From NCBI GenBank assembly GCA_946494335.1, contig CAMMBV010000009.1, positions 1 to 64,000 on the forward strand: a DNA stretch of 64,000 nt, written 5' to 3'. The DNA comes from an uncultured Ruminococcus sp. (lineage in GTDB: Bacteria; Bacillota; Clostridia; Lachnospirales; Lachnospiraceae). The notes below the pieces were generated by a model. That model had not been told where the DNA came from. It did no database searches and saw nothing but the letters and a program-made list of their open reading frames with translations. Positions 1 to 6,710 of this stretch are shown piece by piece. Both the position numbers and the translations under genes were made by a program. Numbering within the stretch: position 1 is the stretch's first letter; the number at the start of each line of letters is the position of its first letter.

Positions 1-474
1 GAGACAGCTTATGGCGGAGATGTCCATGTACACCAGAATACATGGCCGGGATTATCCGGGATCATTACGGCAATGCATCTGTCATTGGCGTTCATGTATG
101 GGATGATCGCAGTATTTATTGCCATTGTTACCGTGATGGCAGGAAAAAAGATCCTCAATGCAGAGCAGAGAGATCTGGCGATCTACCGTTCCATCGGATG
201 TTCCGCAGGAATGCTGCAGGTTTCCTTTGCAATCCGGTTTGGAATCACCGCTTTTGCCGGAGCTGTGGCGGGAACCATCTGTGCTGCGGTTCTTACAGAT
301 CCTTTCGTATCAGCGGTAATGCGATTGGCAGGGATCAGTAATTTCATATCAAATCCTGCGGTCAGCAATCTTCTTGTGCCCGGCGCGGCAGTGACACTGC
401 TCTTTTTTGCATCGGCATGGCTTCTGGCAGTGAAAATACGAAGAACAGATATGAATGTGCTGACAGCGGAATAA
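1..474 (+). CDS. ABC transporter permease, FtsX type (C-terminal part)
   Basis: The frame is open from the first base, so the gene begins before the window. The visible 157 residues hold about three hydrophobic segments (roughly residues 28-50, 80-105 and 120-145). Between the first two lies a charged cytoplasmic loop (GKKILNAEQRDLAIYRSIG), which fits the C-terminal helices of FtsX/MacB-type permeases. Such proteins couple ATP hydrolysis by a partner ATPase to export of, or defence against, a lipid or peptide substrate. The partner ATPase is probably upstream. A lipoprotein gene follows after 32 bases. The substrate cannot be told. Confidence 0.75.
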   Translation, partial: ETAYGGDVHVHQNTWPGLSGIITAMHLSLAFMYGMIAVFIAIVTVMAGKKILNAEQRDLAIYRSIGCSAGMLQVSFAIRFGITAFAGAVAGTICAAVLTDPFVSAVMRLAGISNFISNPAVSNLLVPGAAVTLLFFASAWLLAVKIRRTDMNVLTAE

Positions 475-506
475 TACAAATCAGAACAAAGAAAGTGAGG
501 AAAACC

Positions 507-1112
507 ATGAAAAACAAATTTGTAAAAAGAATGATGACAATGACTGCAGCCACGATGATTTCCATAGGACTTCTTGCCGGCTGCGGTCAGGAGGAAGCGT
601 CAGATCCGGGAAATACACAGGCAGATACGAATGTTTCCTCCGATACGGATACAACCATACAAGGCGGAGATGGAGAAACACAGGCAGTACAGGCAGGGGC
701 AGACGTAAGTGAACTGGAGGTGCATTTCGGAGACAACGGTGATGCGTTCATGATGCGGCTGGAGGATAACGATACGGCAAGGGCGATCGCCGGATATGTA
801 GGTACATCAGACTGGAGGCTTCCGATCTATGAGCGTGATGACGATGCGGACTACAGCGTACTGCAGTATTATGACATTCCAAGCCGTTACGAGATTCCTT
901 CTAAGCCGCAGACTGTGACAAAGGCAAAGGCAGGAGACGTCTACTATTCTGATCCGAACCGGATTGTACTGTACTATCAGGATGCGGAGATCTCCGAAGA
1001 GTATACAAAGATCGGAACTTTTGACGCAACCGAAGAATTTGTAACAGCGGTGGCGGAGAACCCGGAACTGGAGGGCTGGGGAAATAAAATCATTTTAATC
1101 AGCCGGCCATAG
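507..1112 (+). CDS. Lipoprotein with cyclophilin-like fold domain
   Basis: A 201-residue exported lipoprotein. The start at 507 gives MKNKFVKRMM and a hydrophobic stretch ending in lipobox LAGC at about residues 22-25; an AGTGAGGA-type ribosome site lies just upstream. An acidic, T/S/D-rich linker (residues 28-65) leads to a globular domain (about 70-200) containing DNDTARAIAGYV, the spaced YDIPSRYEIPSKP segment and AGDVYYSDPNRIVLYYQD. This pattern matches the cyclophilin-like fold proteins common in gut Firmicutes. Catalytic activity is not established for that family. It shares the fold, not close identity, with the lipoprotein at 3990-4535. It may be cotranscribed with the permease before it. 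Confidence 0.7.
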   Translation: MKNKFVKRMMTMTAATMISIGLLAGCGQEEASDPGNTQADTNVSSDTDTTIQGGDGETQAVQAGADVSELEVHFGDNGDAFMMRLEDNDTARAIAGYVGTSDWRLPIYERDDDADYSVLQYYDIPSRYEIPSKPQTVTKAKAGDVYYSDPNRIVLYYQDAEISEEYTKIGTFDATEEFVTAVAENPELEGWGNKIILISRP

Positions 1113-1165
1113 CATGTAATTCAGAAATCAGATTAGTCAAGAAAAAAACAGGAGGACTTTATCTT

Positions 1166-2047
1166 ATGAAAACAGAAACAAGAGAAATCAGACAGCAGCT
1201 TTTAAAAGGAGAACGGGCTCTATTTCAAAGGAGAAATCTGAAGATCTACGATACGATCTTTGATGACGGCGAGTCGCCTTTGAAGGAGAGTCAGGATATT
1301 GAACTGTACGGCAGTATGTTTAAATGGAAATATCCTCTCTGGTATAGTAAAAACATCCTTGCGGAAAACTGTACATGGTTTGAGATGGGGCGCGCAGGCG
1401 TCTGGTATACAGATAATATCACTGTGAGAAATGCACTGATCGAGGCTCCGAAGAATTTCAGGAGATGTCAGGGAGTGACGTTAGAGCATGTTGAGTTCCC
1501 CAATGCCTCTGAGACCTTATGGCACTGCAGCGGTGTGAAGATGGAGAATGTGATGGCAAAAGGTGACTATTTCGCCATGAATTCGCGGGATATGGTGATA
1601 AGAGATTTTCAGCTTGTGGGTAATTATTCCTTTGACGGGGCAAAAAATGTGGAGATACATAACGCAAAAATGCTTTCCAAAGATGCGTTCTGGAACAGTG
1701 AGAATGTGACCGTATATGATTCTTTTATTTCCGGGGAATACCTTGGCTGGAATGCGAAAAATCTGACGCTGGTCAACTGTACGATTGAGAGCTTACAGGG
1801 AATGTGTTATATCGAGAACCTGACCATGAAGAACTGCCGTCTGCTGAATACGACGCTTGCTTTTGAGTATTCCACGGTAGATGCAGAAATTAACGGGAAG
1901 ATCGACAGCGTTATGAATCCGGCCGGCGGTGTGATCCGCGCTGATGAAATCGGTGAGCTGATCATGGAAAAAGAAAAGGTGGAGCCGGAAAAAACAGAAA
2001 TTATATGCCCGCAGATCGGAAGCAGATCAGAACGCTTTTGTGCATAG
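1166..2047 (+). CDS. DUF3737 family right-handed beta-helix protein
   Basis: A 293-residue cytoplasmic protein without signal peptide or membrane segment. Residues 25-245 repeat short strands of the type N-[VIL]-T-[VL]-x-[ND] (for example ENVTVYDSFISGEYLGWNAK, then KNLTLVNC and ENLTMKNC). These are the rungs of a right-handed parallel beta helix and match the DUF3737 family (Pfam PF12541). Conserved tryptophans and tyrosines recur (WKYPLWYSKN, WNSENV). The biochemical role of the family is unknown. An AGGAGG site at about 1151 fixes the start. The LysE gene follows closely, so both may share an mRNA. Confidence 0.85.
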   Translation: MKTETREIRQQLLKGERALFQRRNLKIYDTIFDDGESPLKESQDIELYGSMFKWKYPLWYSKNILAENCTWFEMGRAGVWYTDNITVRNALIEAPKNFRRCQGVTLEHVEFPNASETLWHCSGVKMENVMAKGDYFAMNSRDMVIRDFQLVGNYSFDGAKNVEIHNAKMLSKDAFWNSENVTVYDSFISGEYLGWNAKNLTLVNCTIESLQGMCYIENLTMKNCRLLNTTLAFEYSTVDAEINGKIDSVMNPAGGVIRADEIGELIMEKEKVEPEKTEIICPQIGSRSERFCA

Positions 2048-2082
2048 AAAACAGACATTCCGATGATTTGAGAGGTAAGAGG

Positions 2083-2694
2083 ATGACATTTTTTTTGCAG
2101 GGAATACTCATAGGTATTCTGTTTGGCGTCCCTGCGGGAGCAGTGGGGGCGCTGACTGTCCACAGGACATTAAAGAAGGATATCCGCGCAGGACTTGTAA
2201 CCGGACTGGGCTCCTCCGCAGCAGACTGTTTCTATGCCTGTATCGGTGCCTTTGGCTTAACGATGATTTCGGATTTTTTATCAGAATATGAGAATCCCAT
2301 CACTTTCGCGGGAGGCTGTCTGATCATTGTTATGGGAATCAGTCTGCTGTTTAAAAAGGAGAAAGCGGTATCAGATAAAGAAGACTCAGGTCTTCGCATG
2401 TTTTTTGCATCGTTTGCGGTAGGAATTACCAATCCGGCGGCGGTCCTTACATTTTTATTTGCATTTTCATGGTTCGGGATATCGGGTAATCTGGGCATAA
2501 AAGAAGGAAGCCTGCTTGTCTTTGGCGTCTTCACCGGAACGTATATCTGGTGGGGCATTTTGTCTTTTGTGACAGCCCTTTTGAAAAAGAGAGCCAGAAA
2601 TCTGCAAATAGAAAAGATGAACCGGATATTCGGAACAATACTCGTTGGATTTGGAATGATTATTTTTATTCGTTTAGCTGTTGATATATTGTAA
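2083..2694 (+). CDS. LysE family exporter
   Basis: A 203-residue polytopic membrane protein with about six hydrophobic segments. The N-terminal motif FGVPAGAVGALTVHRTL matches the LysE/RhtB signature (PxGPxxxxxxxxxxxxG). The second conserved block is FASFAVGITNPAAVLTFLFAFS. LysE proteins export amino acids or small metabolites by proton exchange. The start at 2083 is chosen because a purine-rich AGAGGTAAGAGG site precedes it and the longer frame has no leader-like sequence. The MalY-type lyase gene begins 23 bases later, so the pair may handle sulfur amino acids or their products. That link is inference. Confidence 0.85.
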   Translation: MTFFLQGILIGILFGVPAGAVGALTVHRTLKKDIRAGLVTGLGSSAADCFYACIGAFGLTMISDFLSEYENPITFAGGCLIIVMGISLLFKKEKAVSDKEDSGLRMFFASFAVGITNPAAVLTFLFAFSWFGISGNLGIKEGSLLVFGVFTGTYIWWGILSFVTALLKKRARNLQIEKMNRIFGTILVGFGMIIFIRLAVDIL

Positions 2695-2717
2695 AATGCA
2701 TGAAAGGAAATAGAACT

Positions 2718-3896
2718 ATGAAATATGACTTTGGCGGAATAACCGACAGAAGAAACACAGGCTCAATGAAATGGAATGTGGGCGAGGATGAACTTCCGAT
2801 GTGGGTTGCTGACATGGATTTTCAGACCGCACCGGAAATCATCGAATGCCTGAGCGAGCGTGTGGCTCATGGCATTTATGGATATACAGAGCCGGATGAC
2901 CGCTGGTATGAGGCGTACAGGACATGGTGGCGGAAAAGACACGGATTTGAGATCAAGAAAGAATGGCTGCTCTTTTGCACGGGTGTAGTTCCGGCAATTT
3001 CGAGTATCGTCAGGAAAATGACGACACCGGCAGAAAATGTTGTGGTAATGACACCGGTATACAATATTTTCTTCAATTCCATTTTAAATAATGGCAGGAA
3101 TGTGCTGGAGAACCGGCTTATCCTGAAAGACGGTAATTATGAGATCGACTTTGAGGATCTGGAAAAGAAGCTGGCTGATCCGCAGACATCCATGTTGCTC
3201 CTGTGCAATCCGCATAACCCCGTCGGAAAAATATGGGACAGAGAGACTCTGGAAAGGATAGGAGAGCTCTGTTGGAAACACCATGTACTTGTATTGTCGG
3301 ATGAGATCCACTGCGATCTTACTGCGCCGGGGACGGAATATGTCCCGTTCGCATCTGTCTCAGAAAGCTGCAGGGAGAACAGTATCACCTGTGTTGCCCC
3401 CACAAAAGCATTTAATCTGGCAGGGATTCAGACGGCGGCGGTGATCGTCCCCAATGAAAATATCCGCCATAAGGTAGACCGGGGACTGAATACCGATGAA
3501 GTCGCTGAGCCAAATGTTTTCGCGGCAATCGCACCCGTGGCGGCATTTGAAAAGGGAGAATTGTGGCTGGATGAACTGAGGGAATACCTCTTTGAAAACA
3601 GGAGATATGCGGAAGATTTCATTACAGACCAGATGGAAGGAATCCGTCCGGTATCAGCGGATGCCACCTATCTGCTCTGGCTGGACTGCCGGGAACTGTT
3701 GGGGAATTCCTCCGAGCTGTGCAGATTTCTTCGGACACATACCGGACTCATTCTTTCAGATGGAAAGGAATACAGAGACGGAGGCGGATTCTTAAGGATG
3801 AACCTTGCCTGCCCCAGAGCCCGGCTGGAAGACGGATTAAAACGTCTGTCATCCGGCGTCAGAAAATATCAGGAATGGATTAGTGAGCGCTGCTAG
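2718..3896 (+). CDS. MalY/PatB family PLP-dependent C-S lyase (cystathionine beta-lyase type)
   Basis: A 392-residue fold-type I PLP enzyme. Family marks are the N-terminus MKYDFGGITDRRNTGSMKWN, then LPMWVADMDF, the cofactor-binding CNPHNPVGKIW and LSDEIHCDL, and the Schiff-base lysine K230 in APTKAFNLAG. MalY/PatB enzymes cleave cystathionine or other cysteine S-conjugates to pyruvate, ammonia and a thiol. The start at 2718 fits the family and sits nine bases after AAAGGA; an ATG at 2700 in the same frame is less likely because its own codons form that site. Exact substrate unknown. Confidence 0.9.
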   Translation: MKYDFGGITDRRNTGSMKWNVGEDELPMWVADMDFQTAPEIIECLSERVAHGIYGYTEPDDRWYEAYRTWWRKRHGFEIKKEWLLFCTGVVPAISSIVRKMTTPAENVVVMTPVYNIFFNSILNNGRNVLENRLILKDGNYEIDFEDLEKKLADPQTSMLLLCNPHNPVGKIWDRETLERIGELCWKHHVLVLSDEIHCDLTAPGTEYVPFASVSESCRENSITCVAPTKAFNLAGIQTAAVIVPNENIRHKVDRGLNTDEVAEPNVFAAIAPVAAFEKGELWLDELREYLFENRRYAEDFITDQMEGIRPVSADATYLLWLDCRELLGNSSELCRFLRTHTGLILSDGKEYRDGGGFLRMNLACPRARLEDGLKRLSSGVRKYQEWISERC

Positions 3897-3989
3897 CTTT
3901 TGGACCGGGTTTATAAAGAGGAAAAACGGATTGACTGTCTGGACTACCTTGTTTATCAGATGACAAAATGAAGGAGGATGCATAATCCA

Positions 3990-4535
3990 ATGGATATCGT
4001 TAGGAAAATCAAGAGAACAGCTCTGTTTATCACTTGTATAGGGGCAATGATATTACTCGCGGCATGCGGCACAGCAGACGGACAAAGTGATTCCGGTCCG
4101 GACGATGATACTTCCGATATACAGGTGGACGAAGAGGGATTGACGGATGGACAGGATGCAGAGATTTCAGAAGAGGATGCGGAAATGAAAATGAATGTAC
4201 AGGTCGGAACAGAAAATTTTACAGCCACGCTGGAAGATAATGAGGCTGTGGCCGCTTTTGCTGAAATGATGAAGGAAGAACCGGTGGTCATACAGATGAG
4301 TGACTACTCCGGTTTTGAAAAGGTGGGATCGCTTGGAACGAGCCTTCCGGCAAGCAACAGCCAGATCACAACACAAGCCGGAGACATTGTCCTGTATAAC
4401 AACAGCCAGATCGTTATCTTTTACGGCTCTAACTCGTGGAGCTATACAAGACTTGGCAGGATTGATGATCTGACCGGTTGGGAAGAAGCGCTTGGAAGCG
4501 GTGATGTTACGGTTACGTTTTCAATCGGAGAATGA
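3990..4535 (+). CDS. Lipoprotein with cyclophilin-like fold domain
   Basis: A 181-residue lipoprotein. Residues 1-25 form a signal with lipobox LAAC. A long acidic linker follows (about 27-65, rich in D, E, S, T), then a cyclophilin-like domain with the spaced blocks ATLEDNEAVAAFAEMM, SLPASNSQITTQAGD, QIVIFYGSNSWSYTRLG and FSIGE. The start is ambiguous: AAGGAGG at 3971-3977 is 12 bases from ATG 3990 but only touches ATG 3978, so 3990 is preferred. Fragments of similar genes lie at 5854-5916 and 11522-11601. Function unknown; the family often sits near aldo/keto reductases, as here. Confidence 0.75.
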   Translation: MDIVRKIKRTALFITCIGAMILLAACGTADGQSDSGPDDDTSDIQVDEEGLTDGQDAEISEEDAEMKMNVQVGTENFTATLEDNEAVAAFAEMMKEEPVVIQMSDYSGFEKVGSLGTSLPASNSQITTQAGDIVLYNNSQIVIFYGSNSWSYTRLGRIDDLTGWEEALGSGDVTVTFSIGE

Positions 4536-4874
4536 AAGCGTTTGAGCGAGACACATTGATCTCTATGACGATACAGAAAAGATTCCATTTGATAAATTAG
4601 AAGACTTTTTTAAACAAGTTTGAAATAATACAAAGCAGCAGCCCTGCATCTATTCCTACATAGATGCGGGGCTGCTGTATGCCAGAAATATCGACTTACA
4701 GCAGAAACTGCGAAGGCCGGAGCGAAAGAAAAGCGGACCGGTTCTTTGAGTGGACCGGAAATGCATATAGGAAGGCAGACTTCAATGTTGCATTTAGAAT
4801 TTCAACTAACCCAGTTTTGCACAGTGGATCTTTATCATTCTTTTAAACGATTATAATTCATGAATATCAACTGT
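4536..4874. other. Gene-free interval with hairpin and possible coding debris
   Basis: About 340 bases with no convincing gene. The short frame at 4664-4846 lacks a ribosome site and family resemblance. The stretch 4547-4618 is open and reads as the protein-like peptide ARHIDLYDDTEKIPFDKLED plus FFKQV before a stop. It may be the last codons of a lost gene, but it is too short to identify. A long hairpin occupies 4636-4677. The aldo/keto reductase promoter starts at 4875. Confidence 0.4.
4636..4677 (+). terminator. Long hairpin, probable terminator
   Basis: Left arm 4636-4652 and right arm 4661-4677 pair over 17 positions with one G-T wobble, around an 8-base loop. It lies downstream of the cyclophilin-like lipoprotein gene. 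No good T-run follows on the plus strand, so intrinsic termination is plausible but unproven. Confidence 0.55.
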
Positions 4875-4903
4875 TTGTAATTTATATTGCTGTCGCTTAT
4901 ACT
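4875..4903 (+). promoter_or_regulatory. Sigma-A-type promoter for the aldo/keto reductase
   Basis: TTGTAA at 4875-4880 and TATACT at 4898-4903 are separated by 17 bases. The predicted transcript start is about 4910, giving a leader of roughly 75 bases before the reductase. Confidence 0.6.
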
Positions 4904-4984
4904 GAAAAGCAGAAGGGAAATCTAAGCTTTGTTTTAAAAAGAATATGTAAGGAAGAGTTCAGAAGACAGGAGGAGTATGTGAGA

Positions 4985-5848
4985 ATGAAAAAGATAAAAT
5001 TAAATAATAAGATCGAGATGCCCATGGAGGGCTTCGGCGTATTTCAAATACCTGAAGAAAAATGTGAGGAGGCAGTATGCGGCGCCATTGAAGCGGGATA
5101 CCGTCTGATTGATACGGCAAGTTCCTATCAAAATGAAGAAGCGGTAGGAAGAGCGGTGAAACACAGCGGTATTTCCCGAGAAGAGCTGTTTATCACCACG
5201 AAAGCGTATATCCATCAGATGGGATATGACAAAACAAAGGCGGCATTTGAAGAGTCGCTGAAAAAACTGGGAACTTCCTATCTGGATCTGTATCTGATTC
5301 ATATGCCTTTTGGAGATTATTACGGCGCCTGGCGTGCGATGGAAGAATTATATAAAGCAGGAAAAATCCGCGCCATCGGAGTGTGCAATTTTCTGCCGGA
5401 TCGTCTTTTGGATCTGTGCAGCAATGTTGAAATTACTCCGCAGATCAATCAGATAGAACGTCATCCCCACTGTCAGAGGAAGGAAGATCTGGAGATCATG
5501 AAAGAACTGGGAGTACAGCCCCAGGCATGGGCGCCCTTTGCCGAAGGGCTTAAGGGAATGTTTCAGGAACCAGTACTGACAACAATTGCCAAAAAGTATG
5601 GCAAGACGGCGGCACAGGTAATTCTGAGATGGAATATACAACAGGGTATAATTGTTATTCCCAAATCCGTGCACCGGGAACGCATGGAAGAAAATCTGAA
5701 TATCTGGGATTTCAAACTGGATGACGAGGATATGAAACAGATTGACACTCTGGACAAAGGATGTCCGTCCATGCTGGATACGAGAAAAGTCAGTGAAGTT
5801 CGAAGAGTTTACGATTATCTGAAAAATCCAGTTCTGACCAGTCTGTAA
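4985..5848 (+). CDS. Aldo/keto reductase
   Basis: A 287-residue NADPH-dependent oxidoreductase with a TIM-barrel sequence pattern. The catalytic tetrad is visible: D43 and Y48 (LIDTASSYQNE), K73 (TTKAYI) and H106 (LYLIHMP). The cofactor-binding IPKSVHRERMEENLNIWDF lies near the C-terminus. The family reduces aldehydes and ketones. The start at 4985 gives the usual family N-terminus MKKIKLNN; a GTG at 4979 is nearer the GGAGG site and adds two residues. It has its own promoter. A cyclophilin-like fragment directly follows its stop. Physiological substrate unknown. Confidence 0.92.
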   Translation: MKKIKLNNKIEMPMEGFGVFQIPEEKCEEAVCGAIEAGYRLIDTASSYQNEEAVGRAVKHSGISREELFITTKAYIHQMGYDKTKAAFEESLKKLGTSYLDLYLIHMPFGDYYGAWRAMEELYKAGKIRAIGVCNFLPDRLLDLCSNVEITPQINQIERHPHCQRKEDLEIMKELGVQPQAWAPFAEGLKGMFQEPVLTTIAKKYGKTAAQVILRWNIQQGIIVIPKSVHRERMEENLNIWDFKLDDEDMKQIDTLDKGCPSMLDTRKVSEVRRVYDYLKNPVLTSL

Positions 5849-5853
5849 TAGTA

Positions 5854-5916
5854 CAGCTGCCTGTCAATGACGAGCATATAACAACAGAAGCCGGCGATGT
5901 GATTCACTGTTTTTGA
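5854..5916 (+). pseudogene. Remnant of a cyclophilin-like gene
   Basis: Directly after the reductase stop, one frame reads QLPVNDEHITTEAGDVIHCF then stop. It aligns with LPASNSQITTQAGDIVLYN of the lipoprotein at 3990-4535: the LP, ITT and AGD positions match in register. There is no start codon or ribosome site, and the rest of the domain is absent. The best reading is a leftover from loss of a cyclophilin-like gene that once followed the reductase. Confidence 0.6.
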
Positions 5917-5921
5917 AACTA

Positions 5922-6506
5922 TTAACAGTGTTGTTCCTCAGCATTTTTCAGCGCCTGATCTACTGTTCCTGATACTACAGTCCGGATCCGCCTGACAATG
6001 GTATCATCGTCTTCTTTCATTCCATTCTTAATCCATTCAATCAACAGATTAACCAGGGCATAAGTATAAAAATCTGCGAGAAAATCCAGATATTCATTAC
6101 TTACCTGTCTGTCAGAAGCAATTTTTTCGATAGTGTTTTTAATAGTGCGCCGGATGTCCTTATGAAAAAAATGTTTTAATTCTTCTATAGCAAAAGTATC
6201 CAGGGCGCATTTTACAATGTATCGATTGGATCTGGCATAGCTCAAAATAAAGCGGACCGCATCCTCATAGGTGAGGAGCGCGGCGCATGCGTCTATATAA
6301 CTGTAGGTTTCTTTCTCCAGAATCCATTTCACTACAGAATAAATATCCTGAAAATGATAATAAAAAGTGCCGCGATTAATATGACAGGCATCTGCAATTT
6401 CTCGTATGGAGATTTTAGTAAGAGGTTTTGTTTCCAATAAACGCTTCAGAGAAGCGGCTATCTGTTCTTTCATTCGATCGGAGGCAGGGGTTTCACGGTC
6501 ATTCAT
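5922..6506 (-). CDS. TetR/AcrR family transcriptional regulator
   Basis: A 194-residue one-domain regulator. Its N-terminal helix-turn-helix (about residues 33-52) reads SIREIADACHINRGTFYYHF, the classic TetR signature. The C-terminal ligand-binding half resembles the DhaS-type TetR_C_8 family. The start at 6506 is set by AAGGAG nine bases before ATG on the minus strand; in-frame codons back to 6548 are less likely. It is transcribed away from the MMPL transporter gene. An inverted repeat over its predicted transcript start suggests autorepression. It probably controls the MMPL operon. Confidence 0.88.
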   Translation of the reverse strand: MNDRETPASDRMKEQIAASLKRLLETKPLTKISIREIADACHINRGTFYYHFQDIYSVVKWILEKETYSYIDACAALLTYEDAVRFILSYARSNRYIVKCALDTFAIEELKHFFHKDIRRTIKNTIEKIASDRQVSNEYLDFLADFYTYALVNLLIEWIKNGMKEDDDTIVRRIRTVVSGTVDQALKNAEEQHC

Positions 6507-6540
6507 AAATATATACTCCTTTTTACTTCCTGGCTGCATG

Positions 6541-6564
6541 ATAAACAATTACTTATTTGTTTAT
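6541..6564. promoter_or_regulatory. Inverted repeat, probable TetR operator
   Basis: Perfect 8-base arms ATAAACAA (6541-6548) and TTGTTTAT (6557-6564) flank an 8-base spacer. It sits just downstream of the predicted minus-strand -10, covering the likely transcript start of the TetR gene. Binding there would block its own synthesis. This is inferred from position and symmetry only. Confidence 0.55.
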
Positions 6565-6591
6565 AGTACGACATAGAGTTCTGTGCTGCAA
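6563..6591 (-). promoter_or_regulatory. Promoter for the TetR regulator
   Basis: On the minus strand, TTGCAG (6591-6586) and TACTAT (6568-6563) are spaced by 17 bases. The predicted start near 6556 falls inside the inverted repeat 6541-6564. Confidence 0.5.
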
Positions 6592-6604
6592 TAGAAAATT
6601 CAAC

Positions 6605-6627
6605 AATTTCAAACACATGTTGAAATT
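6605..6627. promoter_or_regulatory. Second inverted repeat in the TetR/MMPL intergenic region
   Basis: Arms AATTTCAA (6605-6612) and TTGAAATT (6620-6627) are perfect complements around 7 bases. It lies upstream of the MMPL gene and could be an operator for that promoter. No clear -35/-10 pair for the transporter could be fixed nearby. Confidence 0.35.
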
Positions 6628-6710
6628 TTGAACATTTATTATAAATTGTTGATTGTTCGAGATGCAGATGAGATATATGATTTGTAAAAACAAAAAAGGA
6701 AGTGGATCAT

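Noticed and set aside
3897..3971. In-frame continuation after the MalY stop reading LLDRVYKEEKRIDCLDYLVY, possibly a broken C-terminal extension.
   Set aside because: The MalY protein already has full family length at its TAG stop, and 24 open codons are expected by chance.
4664..4846. A 60-codon plus-strand frame after the hairpin.
   Set aside because: It starts inside the hairpin, has no ribosome site, and its sequence shows no protein-like pattern.
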